In this document: positions 16,916-25,924 of the stretch, piece after piece
Position numbering within the stretch: position 1 is the first letter of the stretch
Layout of the letters: the number at the start of each line of letters is the position of its first letter
DNA from: Sulfurimonas sp.
Lineage (GTDB): Bacteria; Campylobacterota; Campylobacteria; Campylobacterales; Sulfurimonadaceae
Assembly (NCBI RefSeq): GCF_016744025.1
Contig: NZ_JADGFC010000005.1
Location: forward strand, 1-60,744
Length of the DNA: 60,744 nt
Direction of reading: 5' to 3'
Made by a program: the position numbers and the translations under genes
The notes under the pieces: generated by a model
Database searches by the model: none
Told to the model about the DNA's origin: nothing
The model's input: only the letters and a program-made list of their open reading frames with translations

Positions 16916-18127
16916 TCAATTTTTAAGCTTATTCTTCAATATTATTTTTCCACTTTCAACACCAGGTTGGTTATAAGCATCAATATACATAAACTTAGCA
17001 CATATAGAAGTTAATAGTTCATATTCATACATTAGACTTGCTATCGCTCTTTCACTAACATCATCTATTGTTATTACATCACATGGTATGTCATTTAGGT
17101 TATTTATAGATTCTATTGTTGCATCTGCTTGAGAATTTATAAGTGATGAAAATTTCAATCCATCAATATAGTCTAACTCCTCTAGTCCATATAGTTTAAT
17201 GTGTGGTATATTTAAATCACTATCAAAGTCATCTACTTTAATAACAGTTACTGTTTTATCTCTCTTACCCTCAACTATAAGCTGTAAAAAAGAGTGTTGA
17301 TCTATCGGTCCTATAATTCCTATGGGAGTGAGACCTTGTCTTGTTGAGTTTATATCAACTTTTCCTAGGCTCTCACCCCAAAGCTGAATATACCATTTGT
17401 TAAAACCTTCAAGTCTTGATGAGTAGGAAAAAACTACATTTATATTAAAACTATTTTTATACTCAACAAAAAATCTAGCTTTTTTTATAAGTTTTTCATA
17501 AACAGCTCTCTCATGTGTTACGCCAAAGAAAGAGTCATGTATCTCTTTTGTACCCCTAAGCAGTTCATCTATATCTATTCCTACAATTGCTAGTGGAAGT
17601 AAACCAACAGCACTAAATACAGAAAATCTTCCACCTACATTTTTCGGTATTTCAAAACTTTTTATATAATTAGTTTTTGCAAAAGAGTTAAGCTTAGAAT
17701 CATTTTCAGTTATGACTACTGTATTTATTTTATCACATTTAACAAGAGAATTTATATACTTAAAAATAGAAACTGTTTCTATTGTTGTACCAGACTTTGA
17801 TATCACAATAAACAGAGTATCATCTAAGTCAATAGCTTCAACTTTTGATTTTATATCTATAGGATCCGTTGTTTCTAAAAAATAAAGATGTTTGCTCAGA
17901 GATTTAGAATGTTTTAAAAACTTATAGATTGCATATGTACCAAGAGTACTTCCCCCTATTCCAATAACTACAATATTTGTCTGTTTAACACTCGCTGCAT
18001 ACTTTTTAAAGTCACTGGTCTCTTGATGAACAAGATTATAATAACCTATTGTCTCTTTTTCTTTTTCTATCTCATTAAAAACGTCTGCATCTGATATACT
18101 TGGGTTAAAGTTGTGTTGGTATTTCAT
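16916..18127 (-). CDS. pgi: Glucose-6-phosphate isomerase
   Basis: A 403-residue PGI of the short type found in Campylobacterota; E. coli Pgi is about 549 residues. The two SIS halves are marked by VVIGIGGSTLGTYAI and VISKSGTTIETVSIF. NVGGRFSVFSAVGLLPL is the conserved PGI loop, and QHSFLQLIVEG carries the catalytic His region. It interconverts glucose and fructose 6-phosphates and so supplies hexose phosphate for ManC and GlmS. It begins 11 bases after the DNA ligase gene stop, probably in the same transcript. Confidence 0.92.
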   Translation of the reverse strand: MKYQHNFNPSISDADVFNEIEKEKETIGYYNLVHQETSDFKKYAASVKQTNIVVIGIGGSTLGTYAIYKFLKHSKSLSKHLYFLETTDPIDIKSKVEAIDLDDTLFIVISKSGTTIETVSIFKYINSLVKCDKINTVVITENDSKLNSFAKTNYIKSFEIPKNVGGRFSVFSAVGLLPLAIVGIDIDELLRGTKEIHDSFFGVTHERAVYEKLIKKARFFVEYKNSFNINVVFSYSSRLEGFNKWYIQLWGESLGKVDINSTRQGLTPIGIIGPIDQHSFLQLIVEGKRDKTVTVIKVDDFDSDLNIPHIKLYGLEELDYIDGLKFSSLINSQADATIESINNLNDIPCDVITIDDVSERAIASLMYEYELLTSICAKFMYIDAYNQPGVESGKIILKNKLKN

Positions 18128-18138
18128 ATCTCTTCTTT

Positions 18139-18930
18139 TTAGTATCTTTCATGTAGGAACACTGGGAATCTAGGATTACCTTTTGATGTTAGTCCATAAT
18201 ATTTAAATGTTATTATAGCACCTATTTTTGGTGGATTTGTTCTTTGTTTATTATTTAAACCACTTCCAATCTTTATAACTTTCTTATCTTTCATACGACA
18301 GGACAATGAGCCTACGGCATTTTTATACTTTCCATTGCCCTTATTGTAAGCGACTATTTCACACTCTGCATCTATGAAGCTCTTTACTTTTAAAGAATTA
18401 TTATCTCTACCAGTATAGTAACTCAGACTGCCATCACGCACAACAACACCCTCTGCACCTTTTTTCTCGACACTCTTTAAAAACTCATATAAATACTTTT
18501 TATTTTTAACTTTTATCTGTTTAATCACTTTTATATATTTAGATGTTTTAATATGACTGAGTCTCTGTAAAAGATTTCCCTTTGCATCTGGAACTTCAAA
18601 TATATTATAAGTAATACTTCTCCATCCACTATTCGGCTTCTTCTTATTTACGATTGAAGATATATTTGAGAAGTCTCCTCTCTTGCTCCATAGTTCTCCA
18701 TCTAACTTATGTTTAGGAAATTCTTTTGTAAAAAAAGATGGAACTGCAAAAACTTTTCCACCTCTTGATATGAGTTTTTCTCCATCCCAGTAAGCTCTAA
18801 CACCATCAAGCTTTTCACTCATATACCAAGAAGTCACATTTATATCTTTAGTATATTTATTTAATAAGAAGAGTTCAGGCTTCTGTGCGAATAGTGATGT
18901 AAAGAATAAGATTAGTAATAACGGTTTCAT
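18139..18930 (-). CDS. Secreted (periplasmic) ATP-dependent DNA ligase
   Basis: A 263-residue protein beginning with a signal peptide (MKPLLLILFFTSLFA). The mature part has the ligase adenylation motif KLDGVRAYW, with the nucleotide-binding Lys near residue 43. LISRGGK, LDGELW (motif III), GAEGVVVR (motif IV) and SLKVKSF (motif V) follow, with a short OB-fold tail ending in FPVFLHERY. Minimal ATP-dependent ligases with signal peptides are known in Campylobacter and other Gram-negatives and are thought to repair DNA outside the cytoplasm. It lies 6 bases after stt3 and 11 before pgi, with a comEA-like gene nearby, which supports a link to DNA uptake (inference). Confidence 0.9.
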   Translation of the reverse strand: MKPLLLILFFTSLFAQKPELFLLNKYTKDINVTSWYMSEKLDGVRAYWDGEKLISRGGKVFAVPSFFTKEFPKHKLDGELWSKRGDFSNISSIVNKKKPNSGWRSITYNIFEVPDAKGNLLQRLSHIKTSKYIKVIKQIKVKNKKYLYEFLKSVEKKGAEGVVVRDGSLSYYTGRDNNSLKVKSFIDAECEIVAYNKGNGKYKNAVGSLSCRMKDKKVIKIGSGLNNKQRTNPPKIGAIITFKYYGLTSKGNPRFPVFLHERY

Positions 18931-18936
18931 CTACAT

Positions 18937-21066
18937 CTATATCTTTAGTTTATATACTTTAGCATGAGGATTTGTTATAACTTTTTCAAAAAGTGTTTTA
19001 TCATACTCTTCTAAAACCATCAGTTGAATATAGAGTGAATTATATGTTTTTTCATCTAAGATTAAAAAGGTTTTATAGTCTGCCATATAAATAAGACTTA
19101 ATTGAGCACTAAAATCAATAAGTCTAATGTTTTTTTGGAGTTTCATCTCTTTATCATAAAAAGTATTTACTACTCTTCTTAGGGCTATTTTCTTACCACC
19201 AACAATTAAACTATTATTTCTTTTATTTAAAGAGACACCTCTTCCTAACTCTATACTATTTTTACTATCTTTAAAGTTCTTACTTATAAAGAAAAATGGT
19301 GCTTTACCTTGTTCCCCGTTCATTAGATTTATATTTGAAAAAATATTTACTGTTGGAAAGATACTTAACATTCTATAAGGAAGATAAAAGTAGATATCCC
19401 TTGTCTTCTTTGGCAGTTTAATATCAGTTGGTAGTGATAGCAAAAAGTCGTTTGTATCATCAAACCCATATTCTTTTGTCATCTCTTCTATATTTGTAAA
19501 GAATTTTACTTTTTTAGATTCATTCAAATCTTTGTTTTTATCTATTAACTCAAAAGCTTTTTCAGTAAATTCTACATCTAACCTAGCCATTTTTGAAGCT
19601 ACAGTTTGAGAATGATTTAGCATAAAACTAACTGGGAAGTTAACACTTCCACTATGTTTACCACCATCAACTAAAGTTTTTACATCTGAGTAATAACGGA
19701 TAGGGTAACCATAGTCCCACCAAGAGACAACGTAGTCTTGTCTACCTGCTAGAGTTTTTAGTTTATCCAAAACTTCTACTTCACTAGAGTTAAATACAGT
19801 TGGAACCTTATATGAATCTATATGTTTATAGTTTGGATATAAAATTGCTAGAGTGAAAGTTATCATACTAAGATATTTTAATTTTGTTGTTGGCATCTTT
19901 TGTGAAAGCTCAGTTATTAAAAAAGCTACTCCAAAGGCTAAAATAGGAACAGCATAAATGGTAAATCTTAGTCCTCCAACTAGGGCTAAAAAACCAAGAC
20001 CAATCATAGGAAGTCCAAAAAGCATGATTCTATGTTTATATGCTAAATAGATGTATCCGAGTATAGATAAAATAAGTGTAATAGTATGACCGCTTATACG
20101 ATTTGCAAATGTCTCAAATGGAATTTTACCAGCTTCTCTAACGGTTTGCATAACAGAGTAAAAATGAAGATTCAGACCATCTTTAGCCATGCTAATAGCA
20201 TCTGTAAATACATAAGCTTTTAATTTGCTCCAAATAGGATTAAAGCCACCAGTTGCAAAAAACGCTAAAATAGATATAACTAAAATATGATAAATATATT
20301 TTTGAAATTTTTCTTGTTTAAAAGTATAAAATATACCAATAACAATAGGGAAACGGATTAGGGCATCTATATTTAACATGGCAAACATCATAATGGCTAA
20401 TAATTTATAGTTATAAAGATTTTTTCTGTCAAATATTAAAGCATAAAATAGTATCAGTGTAAAAAATGAAAATTCTAAAGCATAACTTTGAGGGTACCAC
20501 CATCTATATACTAAAATATCAAAAGCAGTAATAAGTAAATACTTATCTTCATTGATCTTTATCGCCCAGATTATAGACCATAACAAGAACATTGGTAAAA
20601 CTATATTTAGCATATCTGTATCATAATAGCCTACCATAGTACGGTTATAATAACTCCATGCTATTGATGCCAAAAGAGCTGCAATAAAACCAAGTTCCAA
20701 ATTGTCTATACTTTTAGCAATTAAAATAATTGGAACTACAACTAACGAACTTAAAACAACTGGCATATAGAATATAATAGTTTCAAAAGTAAAAGGCAAT
20801 ATATAGGCAAAAAATGCTGTTAATTGAGATACTGCAGTTGTAATAGGAGAATAATCATTTTCCTGAGAGACACAACTAAGGATATCTCTTGCACCCTCTG
20901 CCCAAAAATAACCATCATTTGTATTTATCATAAACTGACCGTTAAAAATAAATGGCTCAAAACCATTAAACTGATAAACCCAAATCATACGCATAGCTAC
21001 TGAGAATATAAATGCGATTGCTATATAGCCAATCGTCAATTTTATTTCTGATGATATATTATTCAA
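18937..21066 (-). CDS. STT3/PglB-type oligosaccharyltransferase
   Basis: A 709-residue membrane protein with about a dozen hydrophobic segments in residues 10-400 and a C-terminal globular domain. The catalytic-site motif WWDYGYPIRYY is present near residue 465, and an N-terminal loop carries the conserved acidic NTNDGYFWAEG. Such enzymes move a lipid-linked oligosaccharide to asparagine in D/E-X-N-X-S/T sequons on periplasmic proteins. It overlaps the GT2 gene by 4 bases. The rest of a pgl locus (flippase PglK, PglA/C/D) is not in the window, so the glycan made is unknown. Confidence 0.92.
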   Translation of the reverse strand: MNNISSEIKLTIGYIAIAFIFSVAMRMIWVYQFNGFEPFIFNGQFMINTNDGYFWAEGARDILSCVSQENDYSPITTAVSQLTAFFAYILPFTFETIIFYMPVVLSSLVVVPIILIAKSIDNLELGFIAALLASIAWSYYNRTMVGYYDTDMLNIVLPMFLLWSIIWAIKINEDKYLLITAFDILVYRWWYPQSYALEFSFFTLILFYALIFDRKNLYNYKLLAIMMFAMLNIDALIRFPIVIGIFYTFKQEKFQKYIYHILVISILAFFATGGFNPIWSKLKAYVFTDAISMAKDGLNLHFYSVMQTVREAGKIPFETFANRISGHTITLILSILGYIYLAYKHRIMLFGLPMIGLGFLALVGGLRFTIYAVPILAFGVAFLITELSQKMPTTKLKYLSMITFTLAILYPNYKHIDSYKVPTVFNSSEVEVLDKLKTLAGRQDYVVSWWDYGYPIRYYSDVKTLVDGGKHSGSVNFPVSFMLNHSQTVASKMARLDVEFTEKAFELIDKNKDLNESKKVKFFTNIEEMTKEYGFDDTNDFLLSLPTDIKLPKKTRDIYFYLPYRMLSIFPTVNIFSNINLMNGEQGKAPFFFISKNFKDSKNSIELGRGVSLNKRNNSLIVGGKKIALRRVVNTFYDKEMKLQKNIRLIDFSAQLSLIYMADYKTFLILDEKTYNSLYIQLMVLEEYDKTLFEKVITNPHAKVYKLKI

Positions 21067-21872
21067 CTCTTCAAATCCTCTATCTTTTTTTCATAAATTT
21101 TAATTTCTTGTATTTTATCATGTTTTTGAGCACCTGTTAGTAGTAGGCTGTATTTTTCAATTAATGTATTATTTATAAGTTCTTCTTTAGAGTTTGAAAT
21201 TTTTAAAAGTTTTTCTAATGATTTAACTCTAAACCGATCCATTCCCCAAAACTTCATACTAAGCTGATCAGCATCTCCACCATACTTTGTAATTAATTTT
21301 TTATCTACTAGCCCTATCTCATTTATCATAGCCACTCTCAACCAAAGGTCATAATCCTCACAGACTTCTAGACTCTCATCAAAAAGCCCTACTTCGCTAA
21401 GTAAGTTTTTATGAATAATAGTTGAAGATGGAGCTATAAAACAATGAGAAAGGCACTCTTCAAAAATGTCTCCACCAACTTTTCGATACTTTTTAGGTAT
21501 TTTTACCTCTTTTAAATTACGTATCCATTTTTCATCAGTATAACTAATCTGTAGTTTTGGACACTTTTGATGTAACTTTAAATGTTCTTGAAGCTTCTGG
21601 GGATGCCACTCATCGTCTGAGTCTAAAAATGCTATCCATTCAAAGTTTGATTTTTTTATACCTAAGTTTCTAGCACTTGAAACACCTGAATTTTTTTGAT
21701 AATAATACTTTGCATCTGGAAAAGTTTTTAAAATTTGTGAAGTTTTATCAGTTGAGCCATCATCAATAATAATGACTTCTTTTGGTTTATGTGTTTGTGC
21801 ATAGACAGATTTAAGTGCACGTTTAAGAACTTCATATCGGTTATAGGTTGGAATGACAACCGATACATCCAT
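21063..21872 (-). CDS. Family 2 glycosyltransferase
   Basis: A 269-residue GT-A glycosyltransferase. VVIPTYNRYEVLKRAL starts the domain, IIDDGSTDKT and FLDSDDEWHPQ give the nucleotide-sugar and DXD-type metal sites, and the C-terminal part carries the acceptor region (CEDYDLWLRV). It is cytoplasmic, without a membrane helix. It overlaps stt3 by 4 bases and follows mqnE by 5, so it probably extends the lipid-linked glycan that the oligosaccharyltransferase uses. The sugar donor is unknown. Confidence 0.88.
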   Translation of the reverse strand: MDVSVVIPTYNRYEVLKRALKSVYAQTHKPKEVIIIDDGSTDKTSQILKTFPDAKYYYQKNSGVSSARNLGIKKSNFEWIAFLDSDDEWHPQKLQEHLKLHQKCPKLQISYTDEKWIRNLKEVKIPKKYRKVGGDIFEECLSHCFIAPSSTIIHKNLLSEVGLFDESLEVCEDYDLWLRVAMINEIGLVDKKLITKYGGDADQLSMKFWGMDRFRVKSLEKLLKISNSKEELINNTLIEKYSLLLTGAQKHDKIQEIKIYEKKIEDLKS

Positions 21873-21877
21873 CTATA

Positions 21878-22939
21878 CTACCACTCTTTTATTTCGTTAT
21901 ATAGACTATCTCTCTCTACTGGAGTAAATCCACTATTTTTAATAAGTGCTACAAATTCTTCTAAGTTTACACCATTTGCACTAGCGGCACCTGCGGCTGA
22001 GTTTATAGACTCTTTTTCTATTGTTCCATCTAAATCATTTGCTCCAAACTCTTGAGCAACAAGAGCTAAGTTTACGGTTGAAGTAACCCAGTATGCTTTT
22101 AAGTTTGGAACATTATCTAAAACTATTCTACTAATTGCCATAGTCTTTAAAATCTCATTTGCAGTCATAAACTCTGTAACTTTAAGGTAGTTGTTTTCAG
22201 TCTGATACACAAGAGGAATAAAAGCATTAAAACCTTTTGTCTTATCTTGTAAATCCCTGATTCTCATCATATGGTCTATTCTATGTTCTCTTTTTTCAAC
22301 ATGTCCAAAAAGCATAGTAACGTTTGACATCTTTCCACGTTCATGCCATTTTTGATGAATTTCAAGCCATTGTTCTGATGTCAATTTACCCTTGCAAATA
22401 TAGTCTCTAACTTTTGTATCAAAGATTTCAGCACCACCACCTGGCATTGAATCAACACCATTTTCTATCATCAAATCTAGTATCTCATCATAAGTTTTTC
22501 CATACTCTCTTGCTAAAAAATCAACTTCAGCAGCAGTTAGAGCTTTTACATGCATATGAGGATAAGCATCTTTAATTTTTTTAAATATTTCTAAGTACCA
22601 TTCTAATCCAGTATCTGGATTATGCGCAGACACAATATGCACCTCTTTTGCACCACGAGAATCAACATCTTTTACGATACCCATAATTTCATCATGAGTC
22701 ATAGTATATTCATTTGGATTTTTTCTATTTGCGGAATATGCACAAAACTTACATATATCTGCACATTTATTAGTAGGGTTAATATGACGATTTATATTGA
22801 AATATGTCTTATTTCCATGAAGTGCTTTTCTTTTAGCATCTGCTAACTCTCCAAGCTCAAAAAAATCCATATCATAAAGGCTAAGAGCTTCATCAAACGA
22901 AACTCTTTCCCCTGCTAAAATCTTCTCTTTTAATGTCAT
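21878..22939 (-). CDS. mqnE: Aminodeoxyfutalosine synthase (radical SAM, menaquinone pathway)
   Basis: A 353-residue radical SAM enzyme. The cluster motif CADICKFC (CX3CX2C) is near residue 58, VHIVSAHNPDTGLEWY follows, and MPGGGAEIF is typical of MqnE. It joins 3-[(1-carboxyvinyl)oxy]benzoate to SAM in the futalosine menaquinone route used by Campylobacterota. MqnC is the closest paralogue; the PGGGAEIF form and the CAYSANRKN stretch favour MqnE. The gene starts 5 bases after the class II aldolase. Menaquinone is the electron donor for the fumarate reductase encoded at 49,737-53,217. Confidence 0.88.
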   Translation of the reverse strand: MTLKEKILAGERVSFDEALSLYDMDFFELGELADAKRKALHGNKTYFNINRHINPTNKCADICKFCAYSANRKNPNEYTMTHDEIMGIVKDVDSRGAKEVHIVSAHNPDTGLEWYLEIFKKIKDAYPHMHVKALTAAEVDFLAREYGKTYDEILDLMIENGVDSMPGGGAEIFDTKVRDYICKGKLTSEQWLEIHQKWHERGKMSNVTMLFGHVEKREHRIDHMMRIRDLQDKTKGFNAFIPLVYQTENNYLKVTEFMTANEILKTMAISRIVLDNVPNLKAYWVTSTVNLALVAQEFGANDLDGTIEKESINSAAGAASANGVNLEEFVALIKNSGFTPVERDSLYNEIKEW

Positions 22940-22944
22940 TTCTA

Positions 22945-24552
22945 TTATCCTATATTGACTTGTGAACCAGTAATATTAGCAAACGGTTTTGAAGCCATTG
23001 CACAAACAAGTTCAGGTATGTTTTCTAAGTTTTTACTTACTAAAATTGTATTTACTCTAACTCCAATATTTTCATACTTTACTTCTTTTTCATTTTCCGA
23101 TGCCAGTATAATTGCCGAAGCATCTATTCCCAATTTTAGAAATGGAATTGTCTCTTGTATTAACTTTACTTTTGACACAACAATATCAATTCCACCAAAG
23201 TTTCTTACTACAGTTGTAATCGAATTTTGTATATCAGTATTAGAATTAAGTGTAACTACTGAAGCACCTCTTGCTCTTAGTATCTGAGCTATCTCTTTTG
23301 CTTTGCTAAGCTCACCATCAACTAATACAATCTTACCATTAAACTCAGGAGTGCTTCCAGATTTTTTTAGTTTAGCCTGTTCAAGTTCCCAATACTCTAC
23401 TTCAAAAATTTTTGCAGCACTAAGTGCTTTATATCCACCAAGTTTTTCAGCTTTTAAAATCGCTTCAAAGGTGTGGTCGTTTATATCTTTGATGATATTT
23501 GCTTCTTTAGCATTTTTACCAAAAGATAGAGTTCCATTGTTTTTTAGTATTGCAAAATTTGGTGCAGGGTTTAGAAGTGTCTCGTTCGTTTTATTATCTT
23601 CAAAATATTTCGTATATTCTTTAACATAAAATGCCAAGTCAGCTTCAAAATCTTCGCTTATAATTGCAGGGATACGTTTTGTTCTAATAACATGATCTGG
23701 AGTTAAAGGACCCTGTGTTGCAATTTTTTCAATATTTTGTTTTGAGAAGTTAACAGCTCCATTTGAATCATTCAAGATTGAGATGGTAGCACAGCCTTTT
23801 ATCTCTGACATCTTACGTCTGATAGATGCTAGTTCTAAAAGCTCGATATTTATACTTTCTTCACTAACTTCTAAGTTAGCACCATTAGATGTTAAATATT
23901 TTTCAGCTTTATCAACCAACTCAATAGTCTTCTCATAAGATTTTTTCGCGTTATCATCAAAAGTAAAAAGACCGTGATTCATAAGAACCATTCCCTCTAA
24001 CTCATCCCAGTTTACATCTCTTGTCATGTCATAAATAAGTTTTGTAAGAACAAATCCCGGCATAATGTAAGGAATAATAAGAACTTTATCACCATAAAGC
24101 TCTTTTATTTTATCTTCACCACCCTCTGTATTTGTGATAGTCACAATAGCATCTGTATGAGTGTGATCTACAAATTTATAAGGAATAACAGCATGTAAAA
24201 TTGCTTCAACAGATGGATTTGGAGCAGATGGATTAGTCATAGCAAGTCTTTGATACTTAACCATATCAGTATCATTGAGCTCTTTTAACTCAGCCATACG
24301 AAGTAGCATCTCCATCTTTACAGGAGCAAACCCCTCAGCTTCTATAGTTGCTAAATCCCAACCACTACCCTTTACATATAAAATATCTTCTGTCTCGCCA
24401 AAAAGATTTGTTGCAGTTAATTTTACAGATGTGTTTCCACCGCCATGCAGGACTAAAGAGCTATCACGTCCAAGTAGTCTTGATGTATAAACTCTTAAAT
24501 CTAAATCTGTTTTAAACTCACTTGATTCTTTGTCATTGTATAAGCTCTTCAT
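22945..24552 (-). CDS. Class II aldolase with a degenerate C-terminal SDR-like domain
   Basis: A 535-residue protein. Residues 1 to about 380 are a class II (zinc) aldolase/adducin domain: HGGGNTSVK for phosphate binding, SVEAILHAVIP with the catalytic Glu, DHTHTDA with two zinc His and MNHGLFTF with the third. Members cleave ketose 1-phosphates to DHAP plus an aldehyde. The last 130 residues resemble the dehydrogenase half of bifunctional RhaD/YuxG-type proteins (usually about 650-700 residues), but the glycine-rich motif reads VDGELSKAK, NNAG is replaced by VSKV and no YxxxK is seen. The dehydrogenase is therefore shortened and probably inactive. It is followed closely by mqnE and preceded by metK, lsrK and an ABM gene. 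Confidence 0.85.
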   Translation of the reverse strand: MKSLYNDKESSEFKTDLDLRVYTSRLLGRDSSLVLHGGGNTSVKLTATNLFGETEDILYVKGSGWDLATIEAEGFAPVKMEMLLRMAELKELNDTDMVKYQRLAMTNPSAPNPSVEAILHAVIPYKFVDHTHTDAIVTITNTEGGEDKIKELYGDKVLIIPYIMPGFVLTKLIYDMTRDVNWDELEGMVLMNHGLFTFDDNAKKSYEKTIELVDKAEKYLTSNGANLEVSEESINIELLELASIRRKMSEIKGCATISILNDSNGAVNFSKQNIEKIATQGPLTPDHVIRTKRIPAIISEDFEADLAFYVKEYTKYFEDNKTNETLLNPAPNFAILKNNGTLSFGKNAKEANIIKDINDHTFEAILKAEKLGGYKALSAAKIFEVEYWELEQAKLKKSGSTPEFNGKIVLVDGELSKAKEIAQILRARGASVVTLNSNTDIQNSITTVVRNFGGIDIVVSKVKLIQETIPFLKLGIDASAIILASENEKEVKYENIGVRVNTILVSKNLENIPELVCAMASKPFANITGSQVNIG

Positions 24553-24629
24553 TTTTTCTCTTTTTGTTATATTTTCGAAGTATTTTATTTGTAAAAGGTT
24601 TTGAGTGGTATCTATAGGATGGCTAAAAC

Positions 24630-24646
24630 TCAGACTAAGTGTCTGA
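24630..24646 (-). terminator. Hairpin after metK, probable weak terminator
   Basis: A perfect 6-base stem TCAGAC/GTCTGA with a 5-base loop lies directly downstream of the metK stop. On the plus strand it is followed by ATTTTATTTT, on the minus strand by GTTTTA, so it could slow transcription between metK and the aldolase. The stem is short and read-through is likely. Confidence 0.4.
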
Positions 24647-24649
24647 ATT

Positions 24650-25849
24650 TTATTTTAGTTTATTGAATACATCCATAGCATCTAGTTTTTCCCAAGGATA
24701 GTCACTTTGACCAACTTGACCACGAGCAGCAACATCTGCATAAAGAAAAGTCTCAGCACTTGGCTTATCCAGTCCAAACTTCTTAGTAATCCAGTTTGGA
24801 GTTAATGAGAAGTTTTCACTTACAAAAGTAGAAAGCTTATCATCATCAATACCATCACAAACTGTTCCATATGTGTCTACAGAAACTGAAGTTGGTTTAG
24901 CTACGCCGATTGCATAAGAAAGTTGAACTGAACATTTTTTTGCAAAACCAGCAGCAACAATATGTTTAGCTACCCATCTAGCAGCGTAAAGACCACTTCT
25001 ATCAACTTTTGTGTAGTCCTTAGAAGACTGAGCACCACCACCAATAGGAGCGTATCCACCAAAACTATCAACAATTAGTTTTCTACCAGTAAGCCCTGAG
25101 TCGTGTAAAGGAGAGTGACTTACATATCTACCAGTTGGATTTAAGTGAACTATAGTCTTTTTAGGATCATAAAGGTCAGTTGGAAGTCCAGCATCATTTA
25201 TTAGTCCTTGGAGTAATTCTCTAACTTCAGTGATATCCATATCTTCATGTGATGGAGCAGATACTACAATAGTATGAATTGAAAGAGGATTACAATTTTC
25301 AAAATTTTCTTTATTTCCATAATCAAGAGTAACCTGTGTTTTAATATCAACACCAAGTTTATGATTGTGTTTTAGAGCATAGTGGTAAACTTTATCACTT
25401 AAAATTCTTGCATAAGTAATAGCAGCTGGCATATAATCAGCTGTTTCACTTGAAGCATAACCAAACATAATTCCTTGATCACCAGCACCTGTTTCACCAT
25501 CTTCTTGGTCAACACCTTGATTAATATCAGGAGATTGTCTATTTAATAGAATCTGTACTTTCACATCTTCAGGAAACAAGCACTGTTCTCTTGTAAAAGC
25601 ACTTTTACCATCATAACCGATGCCTATAAGTGCATCTTTTACAATTTTCTCATACTCAGCATCACTAAGGTTAGCTTTTGAAGTAACCTCTCCACCTACT
25701 ATTACATGTTTTCCAGCTACAAATACTTCAGATGCAACTCTACTTTGAGAGTCAGCAATGATTAATTTATCAACTATACTATCTGCTATGATATCCGCAC
25801 ACTTATCTGGGTGTCCTGGGGCTACTACTTCACTTGTAAATAAATACAT
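24650..25849 (-). CDS. metK: S-adenosylmethionine synthetase
   Basis: A 399-residue MetK. SEVVAPGHPDKCAD, GAGDQGIMFGYA, the active-site loop region (LTGRKLIVDSFGG, GGGAQSSKDYTKVDRSG) and AIGVAKPTSV are all present. It makes SAM from methionine and ATP in the cytoplasm. A good AAGGA ribosome site precedes the ATG by 5 bases. It lies 75 bases after the lsrK stop on the same strand, with a weak hairpin in the gap. Its place between the AI-2 kinase and the aldolase links this group to SAM and its by-products. No SAM riboswitch is visible upstream. Confidence 0.96.
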   Translation of the reverse strand: MYLFTSEVVAPGHPDKCADIIADSIVDKLIIADSQSRVASEVFVAGKHVIVGGEVTSKANLSDAEYEKIVKDALIGIGYDGKSAFTREQCLFPEDVKVQILLNRQSPDINQGVDQEDGETGAGDQGIMFGYASSETADYMPAAITYARILSDKVYHYALKHNHKLGVDIKTQVTLDYGNKENFENCNPLSIHTIVVSAPSHEDMDITEVRELLQGLINDAGLPTDLYDPKKTIVHLNPTGRYVSHSPLHDSGLTGRKLIVDSFGGYAPIGGGAQSSKDYTKVDRSGLYAARWVAKHIVAAGFAKKCSVQLSYAIGVAKPTSVSVDTYGTVCDGIDDDKLSTFVSENFSLTPNWITKKFGLDKPSAETFLYADVAARGQVGQSDYPWEKLDAMDVFNKLK

Positions 25850-25924
25850 TTATTTCCTTGAATTATTATCAGTATAGAGGGATGTCTCCCTATAAACTAG
25901 TTTGAAAAGCAACTTTAATCTAGG

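Noticed and set aside
25850-25924. SAM riboswitch or strong terminator before metK
   Set aside because: Only one weak, mismatched hairpin (about 25874-25895) is present, with no T-run and none of the conserved SAM-I elements.
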